Position numbers and translations under genes: made by a program. The notes under the pieces are model-generated. The model was given only the letters and a program-made list of their open reading frames with translations. It was not told the DNA's origin and did no database searches. From positions 248,001 through 312,000 of the forward strand of contig NZ_FYEA01000009.1 in the NCBI RefSeq assembly GCF_900187605.1: a stretch of DNA of 64,000 nucleotides, in the 5' to 3' direction. This document shows, piece by piece, positions 1 to 7,845 of this stretch. Every line of letters starts with the position of its first letter. Position 1 is the first letter of the stretch. This stretch comes from Pseudomonas sp. Irchel 3H7 (GTDB taxonomy: Bacteria > Pseudomonadota > Gammaproteobacteria > Pseudomonadales > Pseudomonadaceae).

Positions 1-108
1 CGCAGGGTGTGTTCTTTGGCAGGACAAGCGCCGCACTCTAGCAAATCGGCTTTGTCGGCGTCGAACGGGAGGGCATGCAGCGGAAGATTTTATCGGGCCG
101 GAAAAGTC

Positions 109-139
109 AAAAGCCCAATCCGTGGATTGGGCTTTTTTT
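109..139. terminator. Bidirectional rho-independent terminator
   Basis: A perfect 12-base stem (AAAGCCCAATCC / GGATTGGGCTTT) with a three-base loop is followed by a T run on the plus strand and by a weaker T-rich tract on the minus strand. It probably ends the minus-strand repeat-protein gene and a plus-strand unit that lies to the left of the window. Confidence 0.85.
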
Positions 140-155
140 CGAGGCCGCCATGGGC

Positions 156-623
156 TTAGCTCAAAGCGCTGTTGCGTTCGATCACACGGTCACCACCACC
201 TTCGGCAAGGGTCTGGCCTTGTGGAGTGCGATCGCCGCCATCGGAAGCCAGGGTCTGGCCTTGTGGGGTGCGGTCGCCGCCGTCAGAAGCCAGGGTCTGG
301 CCTTGTGGAGTGCGGTCGCTACCGTCAGACGCCAGGGTCTGGCCTTGTGGAGTGCGGTCGCTACCGTCAGACGCCAGAGTTTGACCTTGAGGAGTCTTGT
401 CGTAGCCGTCTTGAACCAGACCTTTCTCTTCCAGGCGATCGCGGCCGCCTTCAGCCAGGGTCTGGCCTTGTGGAGTACGGTCCGAACCATCAGCTGCTAC
501 GGTTTGGCTGAATACCGAGTGGCTGGATTTAACTTGCGGAGTCGCTTGGTCGGCAGCGGGCAGGGCGAAAGCAGTGCTGGCTAGCATCGACAGGGTAAGG
601 CTGAGCAGTAATTGGCGTTTCAT
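156..623 (-). CDS. Exported protein built of 14-residue tandem repeats
   Basis: This encodes 155 residues starting at MKRQLLLSL; the start at 623 is chosen because AAGGAG lies 7-8 bases upstream, whereas a longer in-frame extension to 722 has no ribosome binding site. Residues 1-20 form a Sec signal peptide with a likely cleavage near AFA-LP. Residues 43-150 consist of about eight copies of a 14-residue unit, consensus ASDGSDRTPQGQTL; two units (AEGGRDRLEEKGLV and the last) are diverged. I recognise no catalytic domain. Similar short repeat proteins with AEGG-DR units occur in Pseudomonas, some labelled phage infection protein, but that name is from memory and says nothing firm about function. 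It is probably periplasmic or surface exposed. It is divergent from the AsmA gene. Confidence 0.8.
   Translation of the reverse strand: MKRQLLLSLTLSMLASTAFALPAADQATPQVKSSHSVFSQTVAADGSDRTPQGQTLAEGGRDRLEEKGLVQDGYDKTPQGQTLASDGSDRTPQGQTLASDGSDRTPQGQTLASDGGDRTPQGQTLASDGGDRTPQGQTLAEGGGDRVIERNSALS
174..497 (-). repeat. 42-bp tandem coding repeats
   Basis: About eight in-frame copies of a unit of 42 bases (one copy is 39) encode the DRTPQGQTLASDG repeat. The four central copies are nearly identical at DNA level, which suggests recent expansion by slippage or unequal exchange. Confidence 0.85.
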
Positions 624-1007
624 GATGGGTTGCTCCTTGGGAGGGCGATAAAGTGGGTACGAGGGCAATGCTACTCTCGATAAGTCGATATAAAAGTTCA
701 TAAACGCAATGGTAATAATCAACAGAATTGATTGTTCTGCCGGGAGGCTCTAGATCGCGGCTTTCCGGCCGACGGTTTTGCACCGAGGTGGGTATTTCCG
801 ACTCACTCGCGCCTCGCAAAAGTGCGGTCGCGGTAACACTGTTCGACTGATTGGTCAGATTTCGCGCGACTTTTTGCGCAGTAATCGGCCTTTCGATTAA
901 ACCTGCGGCTGGTTTGCCAGTCGTAGATTTCATGAGGGCCGCTTTGGCCCGCCGTTTCAGCCGTGCGCTGCAGTCTTTGCGTGCGGTCGTGATCAGGAGC
1001 TTTGTGC
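624..1007. promoter_or_regulatory. Divergent intergenic region, 384 bp
   Basis: This separates the repeat-protein gene (minus) from the AsmA gene (plus). The part at 660-735 is AT-rich (TTATATCGAC and TTGATTATTACC on the minus strand) and is the likely promoter zone for the repeat protein, but no -35/-10 pair is convincing. I see no gene, RNA or repeat in the rest. Confidence 0.4.
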
Positions 1008-3083
1008 ATGACGCGCACTGGAAAAATCTTCAGCTGGACCTTCGCCATCCTCGTGCTGCTACTGGCCGTGCTGGTATTGGTCATCGTGTTCTTCGACTGG
1101 AACCGGATCAAACCGCCGCTCAACGCCAAAGTCTCGGAAGAACTGCACCGACCGTTTGCCATCAACGGCAATCTCGCGGTGATCTGGCAGCGCGAGCCGG
1201 ACGAGGGTGGCTGGCGCGCGTGGGTGCCGTGGCCGCACGTGGTCGCCGAGGACTTGAGCCTGGGCAACCCGGACTGGTCGAAGCAACCGCAGATGGTCAC
1301 GCTCAAGCGCGTTGAGCTGCGTATCTCGCCGCTGGCGCTGTTGGCGCAACGGGTGGTGATTCCGCGCATCGACCTGACCGAGCCCAATGCCCAGTTGCAG
1401 CGTCTGGCCGATGGCCGCGCCAACTGGACGTTCAAGTTCGACCCGAAAGATCCGAACGCTGAACCGTCGAACTGGGTGGTCGACATCGGCGCGATCGGGT
1501 TCGACAAGGGGCACGTCACCCTCGACGATCAGACACTCAAGACCAATCTCGATGTGCTGATCGATCCGCTGGGCAAGCCGATCCCGTACAGCGACATCGT
1601 TGGTGCCAAGGCGGCGAAAACCGCGCAGGACAATGGCGGTGCGCCGCAGGATTATGCGTTTGCCTTGAAGGTCAAAGGCCAATACCACGGGCAGAACCTC
1701 ACCGGCCAAGGCAAGATCGGCGGGTTGCTCGCCTTGCAGGATGCGCGCAAGCCATTCCCGCTGCAGGCCCAGGCGAAGATCGGCGACACCAGCATCGAAC
1801 TGGCTGGCACGCTGACCGATCCGCTCAATCTCGGCGCCCTCGATCTGCGCCTGAAACTGGCCGGCGCCAGCCTCGGCAATCTCTATCCGCTGACCGGCGT
1901 GACCCTGCCGGACACCCCACCGTACGCCACCGACGGCCATTTGATCGCCAAGCTGCATGACGAGGCCGGGGCGAAATTTACCTATGAGCAGTTCAACGGC
2001 AAGATCGGCAGCAGTGATATTCATGGCGACCTGACCTACGTCGCCAGCCAGCCGCGACCAAAACTCAGCGGCGCGTTGCTCTCCAATCAACTGTTGTTCG
2101 CTGACCTCGCACCGCTGATCGGCGCCGACTCCAATGACAAGCAAAAGGCCCGCGGTGGCGAGAGCAAACAGCCAGCCGATAAAGTGCTGCCGGTGGAAGA
2201 GTTCAAGACTGATCGCTGGCGCGCGATGGACGCCGACGTCGAGTTCACCGGCAAGCGCATCGTCCACAGCGAGAAACTGCCGTTCAACGACCTCTATACC
2301 CACCTTAAGCTCAATGACGGTGAGCTCAGCCTGGAGCCGCTGCGCTTCGGTGTCGCTGGCGGTAATCTCGATGCACAGATTCGCCTCAATGGCCGCACCG
2401 AACCATTGGAAGGCCGGGCGAAGCTGACTGCGCGCAGGTTCAAACTCAAAGAGCTGTTCCCGACTTTCGAACCGATGAAGACCAGTTTTGGTGAGCTGAA
2501 TGGCGACGCCGATATCACTGGTCGCGGCAACTCGGTGGCCAAGCTGCTGGGCGGCGCCAACGGCAAATTGAAGATGTTGATCAACGACGGCGCGATCAGT
2601 CGCGAGCTGATGGAACTGGCCGGGCTCAACGTCGGCAACTATGTGGTCGGCAAGATCTTTGGCGACAAGGAAGTGAAGATCAACTGCGCAGCCGCCGACT
2701 TTGACATCAAGACCGGTCTGGCGACCACGCAGTTGTTTGTCTTCGATACCGAGAACGCGATCATCTATATCGACGGCACGGCGAACATGGCCACCGAGCA
2801 ACTGGATCTGACGGTAACGCCGGAATCCAAGGGCTGGCGTTTGATCTCCCTGCGTTCGCCGCTGTATGTGCGGGGCAAGTTCATCAAGCCGGATGCCGGC
2901 GTGAAGGCCGTGCCGCTGATGTTGCGTGGAGCGGGGATGGTTGCGTTGGGCGTGATTGCCGCACCGGCGGCGGGGCTGTTGGCGCTGGTGGCGCCGAGTG
3001 GCGGTGAGCCGAATCAGTGTGCGCCGTTGCTGGAGCAGATGAAGGCGGGCAAGGCGCCTGTCACCGTAAAACCTACCAAGTAA
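1008..3083 (+). CDS. AsmA family protein
   Basis: This encodes 691 residues. The start is ATG 1008, eight bases after AGGAG; a TTG two codons earlier is less likely. Residues 5-28 are a single N-terminal transmembrane segment (IFSWTFAILVLLLAVLVLVI), after which the protein is periplasmic, as in AsmA. The body is the beta-rich repeat typical of AsmA/YhdP/TamB proteins (LKRVELRISPLALL, ARLKLKELFP-like segments), and the conserved C-terminal AsmA_2 part is present (ELNGDADITGRG, GNYVVGKIFG, TENAIIYIDGTA). Members of this superfamily form bridge-like grooves and are linked to outer-membrane lipid homeostasis; the exact role of this paralog is unknown. The gene stands alone and is followed by a REP palindrome. 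Confidence 0.88.
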   Translation: MTRTGKIFSWTFAILVLLLAVLVLVIVFFDWNRIKPPLNAKVSEELHRPFAINGNLAVIWQREPDEGGWRAWVPWPHVVAEDLSLGNPDWSKQPQMVTLKRVELRISPLALLAQRVVIPRIDLTEPNAQLQRLADGRANWTFKFDPKDPNAEPSNWVVDIGAIGFDKGHVTLDDQTLKTNLDVLIDPLGKPIPYSDIVGAKAAKTAQDNGGAPQDYAFALKVKGQYHGQNLTGQGKIGGLLALQDARKPFPLQAQAKIGDTSIELAGTLTDPLNLGALDLRLKLAGASLGNLYPLTGVTLPDTPPYATDGHLIAKLHDEAGAKFTYEQFNGKIGSSDIHGDLTYVASQPRPKLSGALLSNQLLFADLAPLIGADSNDKQKARGGESKQPADKVLPVEEFKTDRWRAMDADVEFTGKRIVHSEKLPFNDLYTHLKLNDGELSLEPLRFGVAGGNLDAQIRLNGRTEPLEGRAKLTARRFKLKELFPTFEPMKTSFGELNGDADITGRGNSVAKLLGGANGKLKMLINDGAISRELMELAGLNVGNYVVGKIFGDKEVKINCAAADFDIKTGLATTQLFVFDTENAIIYIDGTANMATEQLDLTVTPESKGWRLISLRSPLYVRGKFIKPDAGVKAVPLMLRGAGMVALGVIAAPAAGLLALVAPSGGEPNQCAPLLEQMKAGKAPVTVKPTK

Positions 3084-3105
3084 TCTTCAGCGTTATGAAA
3101 GACGC

Positions 3106-3172
3106 CATCGCGAGCAGGCTCACTCCTACATGGGAACGCATTCCACATGTAGGAGTGAGCCTGCTCGCGATA
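3106..3172. repeat. REP-like inverted pair, family E (ATCGCGAGCAGGCTCACTCC)
   Basis: Two inverted copies of CATCGCGAGCAGGCTCACTCC (tail CTACATG) flank a short centre and would form a long hairpin. This type is common between genes in fluorescent pseudomonads. It lies between two convergent genes and may also limit read-through. Confidence 0.85.
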
Positions 3173-3176
3173 GGGT

Positions 3177-3710
3177 TTAGAGGTCGTTCAGGATGTCAGC
3201 CATGTCATCGGCATGTTCTTCTTCCTGCGCCAGAATATCTTCGAAGATACGCCGCGTAGTCGGGTCTTTCTCGCCGATGTACTGAATGATCTCGCGATAG
3301 CTGTCGATGGCGATCCGCTCGGCAACGAGGTCTTCGTAGACCATCTCTTTGAGGGTGTTGCCGGCCACATATTGCGCGTGGGACATTTTCGACAGCAGGT
3401 CGGGGTTGAACTCAGGCTCGCCGCCTAATTGCACGATGCGCTCGGCCAGACGGTCGGCGTGCTCGGCTTCCTGGGTGGCGTGCTCGAGAAACTCTTCGGC
3501 GGCCACATGGGCTTTCACGCCATTGGCCATGAAATAGTGGCGCTTGTAGCGCAGCACGCAGACCAGTTCAGTGGCCAGCGATTCATTGAGCAAGCGCAGC
3601 ACCTCTTCACGGTCGGCGCTGTAGCCCTCGGTGACGGCGCCATTCTCGACGTGTTGGCGCGCACGGTCGCGCAAGGTTTGAACATCTGACAGATGCAGGT
3701 CGTCGCTCAT
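3177..3710 (-). CDS. Ferritin-like (bacterioferritin/Dps superfamily) protein
   Basis: This encodes 177 residues forming one ferritin-like four-helix bundle. Di-iron type motifs are visible: E and ExxH pairs in LLNESLATELVCVLRYKRHYF, EFLEHATQEAEHADRLAERI and DILAQEEEHADDMADIL. The size and pattern match the protein called probable bacterioferritin in P. aeruginosa (PA4880), which also lies in the same broad region as urease there. The likely role is iron storage or oxidative protection in the cytoplasm. AGGAG sits 7 bases before the ATG. It lacks an obvious haem-binding Met at the bacterioferritin position, so a true haem bacterioferritin is not proven. Confidence 0.88.
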   Translation of the reverse strand: MSDDLHLSDVQTLRDRARQHVENGAVTEGYSADREEVLRLLNESLATELVCVLRYKRHYFMANGVKAHVAAEEFLEHATQEAEHADRLAERIVQLGGEPEFNPDLLSKMSHAQYVAGNTLKEMVYEDLVAERIAIDSYREIIQYIGEKDPTTRRIFEDILAQEEEHADDMADILNDL

Positions 3711-3800
3711 TTCGATCTCCTGGAGGCTAATCCGATTGTCGCCACGTTCTGCGGACGCGGTCGCTACCTAAGCTGTGAGTCATGAGCGTTGCAAAAAGTT

Positions 3801-4718
3801 TTACCCGATTTGCTGCGACCTTGGCACCAGTCCCGAGCGCTGCGCTTCGTCGCGCAACCAGGCAAAAAACGCCCGCACCGGCGGATGCCGCTCACGCCCC
3901 GGCACACACAACGCGCTGTAACCGGCGCCATCGACCTGAACCTCGCCCTTGTACGGCACCAGCAAACCGCTGGCGACGCTCTCCGACACCAGAATATTGC
4001 TCGCCAGCACCAGCCCTTGCCCGGCGATCGCCGCTTGCAGGGCGTAATGTTCTTCATCGTATTCGCGGATCGCCGGTTGCTGGTTCAGCCAGTTTTCCTC
4101 GGCCTTGGCGCACCACGCTTCCCAGCCATGGGCATACAGTTTCGAGTTGTGCCAGCGCACGCTGATCAACGTTGGCGTACGCCGCGCGGCCAGCGCCACT
4201 TGCTCGGGCGAGCCATAAACGCCGAACGATTCATCGAACAGGCACAGACCGTACAGGTTCGGGTAGTCGTCGAGGCTGTAGCGCAACACCAGATCGACGC
4301 TGGCGTCCTGATGCAGATCGATGACTTCGCAGTGGGTGTCGAGGCGCACGTTGATGTTCGGATGCTGCGCATAAAAGCGTCCGAGGCGCGGCACCAGCCA
4401 CAGCGCGGCAAACGCGGCGGTGGTCGATAGCGTCAGCGTGCTGGCGTTGCGCTGCGGGCGCAGGGTATCGACGCTCTGCGCCACTTCCAGCAATGCGCCG
4501 TGCAGGCTGCGAAACAGGCGCTCGCCGCCCTCGGTCAGGCGCACCTGGCGTGGCAGGCGTTCGAACAACGCGAGGCCGAGCCAGTCTTCCAGCGACCGGA
4601 TCTGGTGAGAAATCGCCGTGGGCGTGACCGACAGTTCTTCGGCGGCAGCCTTGAAACTGAGCAGCCGTGACGCCGATTCAAAAGCGCGCAGGGCGGTGAG
4701 AGGCAGCGAGGCGAACAT
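3801..4718 (-). CDS. LysR family transcriptional regulator (GcvA/AmpR-like)
   Basis: This encodes 305 residues from MFASLPLTALRAFE. ATG 4718 is preferred over ATG 4730 because GGAG lies 7 bases upstream of it and nothing precedes the earlier codon. Residues 5-65 are the winged helix-turn-helix (RLLSFKAAAEELSVTPTAIS), and residues 90-295 the periplasmic-binding-like effector domain. The LPLTALRAFE start is typical of the GcvA/AmpR branch. It is divergent from azoR and the SMR gene, so regulation of that pair is the obvious inference. A dyad with a T-N11-A LysR box lies immediately upstream of its start. The effector is unknown. Confidence 0.9.
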   Translation of the reverse strand: MFASLPLTALRAFESASRLLSFKAAAEELSVTPTAISHQIRSLEDWLGLALFERLPRQVRLTEGGERLFRSLHGALLEVAQSVDTLRPQRNASTLTLSTTAAFAALWLVPRLGRFYAQHPNINVRLDTHCEVIDLHQDASVDLVLRYSLDDYPNLYGLCLFDESFGVYGSPEQVALAARRTPTLISVRWHNSKLYAHGWEAWCAKAEENWLNQQPAIREYDEEHYALQAAIAGQGLVLASNILVSESVASGLLVPYKGEVQVDGAGYSALCVPGRERHPPVRAFFAWLRDEAQRSGLVPRSQQIG

Positions 4719-4729
4719 TGAAAACTCCA

Positions 4730-4750
4730 TGGATGAAATAAACTCATCCA
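4730..4750. promoter_or_regulatory. Candidate LysR operator
   Basis: A perfect dyad TGGATGA-N7-TCATCCA contains a T-N11-A core and lies 12 bases upstream of the LysR start, in the intergenic region shared with azoR. This is the standard place and form for a LysR-type autoregulatory site. Binding is inferred, not shown. Confidence 0.5.
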
Positions 4751-4838
4751 GACTGACTTTTGATCATTTGAGGCTTAGGGGTGACACCTGCAATCTGCAA
4801 CGACACGCCAACTCAAGTCTAGCCTCAAGGAGTTTCAG

Positions 4839-5477
4839 ATGAGCAAAATTCTTGCGATCCATGCCAGCCCACGTGGCGACCGTTCCCATTCGCGGCGTCT
4901 GGCGGAACATTTTCTCAGTGCCTGGCAGGTGCGTCATCCGCAGGCGCAAGTGACTCGCCGCGAGGTCGGGCGGGCACTGATTCCGGCGGTCAACGAAGCC
5001 TTTGTCGCCGCCGCGTTTTATCCACAGCCTGAAGCACGCCCACTGTCGATGCAGGCCGATCTGGCCCTGAGCGATCAATTGGTCGGCGAGTTGTTCGAGC
5101 ACGACCTGCTGCTGATTTCCACACCGATGTACAACTTCAGCGTGCCCAGCGGCCTCAAGGCCTGGGTCGATCAGATCGTGCGCCTGGGGCTGACCTTCGA
5201 TCACACGCTGGACAATGGCGTCGCCCAGTACACGCCTTTGTTGCAGGGCAAGAAAGCCTTGATCGTCACCAGTCGCGGTGGCTTCGGCTTCGGTCCGGGT
5301 GGTGAACTGGAAGCCTTGAACCACGCCGATCCATGGTTGCGCACGGCGCTGGGTTTCATCGGCATCAATGACGTCAGCGTGGTCGCGGCCGAGGGCGAAG
5401 AGTCCGCCGAACGCACTTTCGCGGTATCGGTGGCCGAGGCGGAGCAGCGTTTGCTCAGCCTTGCCCGGGAGTTCTAG
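4839..5477 (+). CDS. azoR: FMN-dependent NADH:quinone oxidoreductase / azoreductase
   Basis: This encodes 212 residues of the flavodoxin-like AzoR family, which reduces quinones and azo bonds with NADH through bound FMN in the cytoplasm. The N-terminal phosphate loop is visible (ILAIHASPRGDRSHSRRL), as are the FMN-contact motif TPMYNFSVPSGLKAWVDQ near residue 95 and the TSRGGFGFG loop. AAGGAG lies 6 bases before the ATG. It is divergent from the LysR gene and directly abuts the SMR exporter, so the two plus-strand genes are probably one operon responding to an electrophile or a related compound. Pseudomonads carry several AzoR paralogs and I cannot say which one this is. Confidence 0.9.
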   Translation: MSKILAIHASPRGDRSHSRRLAEHFLSAWQVRHPQAQVTRREVGRALIPAVNEAFVAAAFYPQPEARPLSMQADLALSDQLVGELFEHDLLLISTPMYNFSVPSGLKAWVDQIVRLGLTFDHTLDNGVAQYTPLLQGKKALIVTSRGGFGFGPGGELEALNHADPWLRTALGFIGINDVSVVAAEGEESAERTFAVSVAEAEQRLLSLAREF

Positions 5478-5783
5478 GTGGCCTGGCTGTTCTTGCTGAT
5501 CGCCGCCGGGTTTGAAGTGACCTTCGCCATGGGCATGAAGTACGCCGAGGGCTTCACCCGGCTGTGGCCCTCGTTGATCACGGTGATTGCGGCGCTCGGC
5601 GGGATCTACTTCCTGACCCTGGCGATGCGTGAGTTGCCGGTGAGCATCGCCTACCCGATCTGGACCGCGATTGGTTCGCTGGGCACGGTGTTCCTCGGCT
5701 TTGCCCTGTTGGGTGAGAGCCTGACGCTGGTCAAACTGGTTTCGGTAGGGCTGATTGTGGCGGGGGTGGTGGGCCTGAAGTAG
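5478..5783 (+). CDS. SMR family exporter, Gdx/SugE-like
   Basis: This encodes 101 residues with four transmembrane helices, the usual length for small multidrug resistance proteins, which work as antiparallel dimers in the inner membrane. The essential membrane glutamate is Glu13 (IAAGFEVTFAMGMKYA). The pattern MKYAEGFTRLWPS and SIAYPIWTAIGSLGTVFLG fits the Gdx/SugE branch (guanidinium exporters) better than EmrE, but I cannot assign the substrate. The start is GTG immediately after the azoR stop codon, so translation is probably coupled. No guanidine riboswitch is visible upstream. Confidence 0.87.
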   Translation: MAWLFLLIAAGFEVTFAMGMKYAEGFTRLWPSLITVIAALGGIYFLTLAMRELPVSIAYPIWTAIGSLGTVFLGFALLGESLTLVKLVSVGLIVAGVVGLK

Positions 5784-5873
5784 GCTGGTCGTTGAGTTGT
5801 CATGATCAGGGAGGATGCTTGGCGGGCGTTTTGCACGTCTGGCATCCACTCACCGACCACAAGGATGTTTGCC

Positions 5874-6752
5874 ATGTCGACGCGTTATCCATTGGTGTTG
5901 GTGCCCGGAATGCTCGGGTTTATCCGGCTGGTGCTCTATCCGTACTGGTACGGCATCGTCAAGGCACTGCGCCGGGGTGGTGCGACGGTGATTGCGGTGC
6001 AGGTGTCGCCGCTCAACTCCACAGAGGTGCGCGGCGAGCAGTTGCTGGCGCGCATCGATGAGGTCTTGCGCGAAGCCGGGGCGCAAAAGGTCAACCTGTT
6101 CGGCCACAGTCAGGGCTCATTGACGGCGCGCTATGCGGCGGCGAAGCGGCCGGATCTGGTGGCCTCGGTGACGTCGGTCGCCGGACCGAATCATGGTTCG
6201 GAACTGGCCGACTATCTGCAAAAACATTACCCGGCGGACAGCGCCAAGGGTCGTGTGCTTGAGGCATTGCTGCGTTTTGTCGGCTGGCTGATGGCGCTAA
6301 TGGAAACCGGTTACCACGGGCCGAAACTGCCGGTGGATATTCACGCCTCGCATCAATCGCTGACCACTGAGGGCGTGGCGCTGTTCAACCAGCGTTATCC
6401 ACAGGGCTTGCCGGAAACGTGGGGCGGGCACGGGCCGGAAGAGGTCAACGGTGTGCGCTATTACTCGTGGTCGGGGACATTGCAGCCGGGCAAGACGGAT
6501 CGTGGCGGCAATCTGTTTGACGGGACGAATCGAAGTTGCCGGTTGTTTGCGAAAACGTTTGTGCGTGAACCGGGGCAGTGCGATGGGATGGTCGGGCGGT
6601 ATAGCTCGCATCTGGGCACGGTGATTGGTGATGACTATCCGCTGGACCACTTCGATATCGTCAATCAGTCGCTGGGGCTGGTCGGCAAGGGTGCAGATCC
6701 GGTGCGACTGTTTGTCGAGCATGCGGCGCGGCTGAAGGCTGCAGGCCTTTAG
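5874..6752 (+). CDS. Triacylglycerol lipase, class I, without signal peptide
   Basis: This encodes 292 residues. ATG 5874 follows AAGGA with a spacing of 8. It is an alpha/beta hydrolase with the nucleophile elbow GHSQG (Ser79), catalytic Asp237 in GQCDGMVGRYSSH and catalytic His259 in YPLDHFDIVNQ. The oxyanion segment LVLVPGMLGF is at the N-terminus and the chain ends in AGL, as in P. aeruginosa LipA. There is no signal peptide, which recalls the P. fragi-type lipases, and no lipase foldase gene is adjacent. It probably hydrolyses medium- to long-chain esters; whether it is secreted is unclear. Confidence 0.9.
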   Translation: MSTRYPLVLVPGMLGFIRLVLYPYWYGIVKALRRGGATVIAVQVSPLNSTEVRGEQLLARIDEVLREAGAQKVNLFGHSQGSLTARYAAAKRPDLVASVTSVAGPNHGSELADYLQKHYPADSAKGRVLEALLRFVGWLMALMETGYHGPKLPVDIHASHQSLTTEGVALFNQRYPQGLPETWGGHGPEEVNGVRYYSWSGTLQPGKTDRGGNLFDGTNRSCRLFAKTFVREPGQCDGMVGRYSSHLGTVIGDDYPLDHFDIVNQSLGLVGKGADPVRLFVEHAARLKAAGL

Positions 6753-6859
6753 GATCAAAAGATCGCAGCCTGCGGCAGCTCCTACGGGTTCAGTGTCGAA
6801 CACAGATTTTGTGAACGCCCCGAACTCATGTAGGCGCTGCCGCAGGCTGCGATCTTTTC
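6753..6859. repeat. REP-like inverted pair, family A (GATCGCAGCCTGCGGCAGC)
   Basis: Inverted copies of AAAAGATCGCAGCCTGCGGC at both ends enclose a centre of about 40 bases. Other copies of this family are at 25761-25823, 58190-58271 and 60827-60906. It sits between convergent lipase and EamA genes. Confidence 0.85.
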
Positions 6860-6861
6860 CA

Positions 6862-7749
6862 TCAGGCAACGCTGACTCGGCGGCCCAACACGGTGGTCCA
6901 GCGCTCGGAAAGAATCACCCCGCCCAGCGTCAACAACCCGCCCACCAAGTGATACATCGCCAACTGCTCCTTCAACACCACCGCCGCAATCAGCGCGGTA
7001 ATCAATGGCAGCAGGTTAAAGAACAACGTCGTGCGGCTCGGCCCCAGACGCTGCACAGCCTGCATCCACGCCAGCGGCGCGAGCATCGACGCCAGCAGGC
7101 ACGCATACAGCACGAGCGGAATGTTCTGCAGAGTCAGCCCGGTCTTCGGCGAAGCTGCGTATAGCGGAAACAACACGACAATCGCCACCAGCACCTGCAG
7201 ATACAGCAACACCAGCGGCGGCAGGCGCAGCTGCCATTTTTTCAGCAAAGTGCTGTAGATCGCATAGGCCAGGGTGGCGATCAACATCATCGCATCGCCC
7301 ATGTTCACGCCGTGCTGCAGCAACGCGCCGAGGCTGCCGGAGGACACCACCACCAGCACACCGGCAAACGACAACACCGCACCGACCAGTGCCCCCGCCG
7401 TCAGGCGCTGACCGAGACTGATGATTGCCATGGCCAGCGACATCAACGGCATCAGCGACAGGATGATGCCCATGTTGGTGGCGGTGGTCAGGGTTGCGGC
7501 GAAGTAGGCGAGGCTTTGATACACCGCCATGCCGAGTACGCCGAGGATGAAAATCTTGCCCAGGTTCGGGCGGATCTGCGGCCAGTGCGCGATCACCGCT
7601 TTGAGCATGAACGGGGTGAACAGCAAACCGGCGAGGAGCCAGCGATAGAAACCGATCTCGGCGGGGAAGATTGCCCCGACCGCGAGTTTGTTGATCACGG
7701 TATTGCCGGCCCAGATAAAAATCGCCAGCAGCGGAAACGCGTATTGCAT
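6862..7749 (-). CDS. EamA/DMT family transporter
   Basis: This encodes 295 residues with about ten transmembrane helices and two EamA repeats (residues 5-135 and 150-285), the standard drug/metabolite transporter length. Typical signatures are visible: FIWAGNTVINKLA in helix 1, TTATNMGIILSLMPL, and FFNLLPLITALIAAVVLKEQL in the second repeat. These inner-membrane exporters move amino acids or other metabolites, and the substrate cannot be told from sequence. It is divergent from an AraC regulator with 96 bases between them, so that regulator probably controls it. Confidence 0.88.
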   Translation of the reverse strand: MQYAFPLLAIFIWAGNTVINKLAVGAIFPAEIGFYRWLLAGLLFTPFMLKAVIAHWPQIRPNLGKIFILGVLGMAVYQSLAYFAATLTTATNMGIILSLMPLMSLAMAIISLGQRLTAGALVGAVLSFAGVLVVVSSGSLGALLQHGVNMGDAMMLIATLAYAIYSTLLKKWQLRLPPLVLLYLQVLVAIVVLFPLYAASPKTGLTLQNIPLVLYACLLASMLAPLAWMQAVQRLGPSRTTLFFNLLPLITALIAAVVLKEQLAMYHLVGGLLTLGGVILSERWTTVLGRRVSVA

Positions 7750-7813
7750 GAGTTGAAACCATTACGTTGATGAAGGGCGATTATCCCTTGTCTGGATGCA
7801 GGCCTATACTTCG

Positions 7814-7843
7814 AACCGGACAACCTGCCTCTGAAACCGGACA
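7814..7843 (+). promoter_or_regulatory. Direct repeats, candidate AraC operator
   Basis: AACCGGACA occurs twice, 21 bases apart (7814 and 7835), two helical turns, in the divergent region just before the AraC-family ATG. Such directly repeated half-sites are typical of AraC regulators. Autoregulation is inferred. Confidence 0.45.
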
Positions 7844-7845
7844 GC

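Noticed and set aside
174..497. The 42-bp repeats as a possible CRISPR array
   Set aside because: The repeats are directly adjacent without unique spacers, are in frame, and encode a regular peptide behind a signal sequence.
1059..2801. Long minus-strand frame opposite the AsmA gene
   Set aside because: No start signal and no recognisable motif; a shadow frame caused by high GC third positions.
5478..5783. A guanidine riboswitch before the SMR gene
   Set aside because: The gene starts immediately after the azoR stop codon, leaving no room for a riboswitch.
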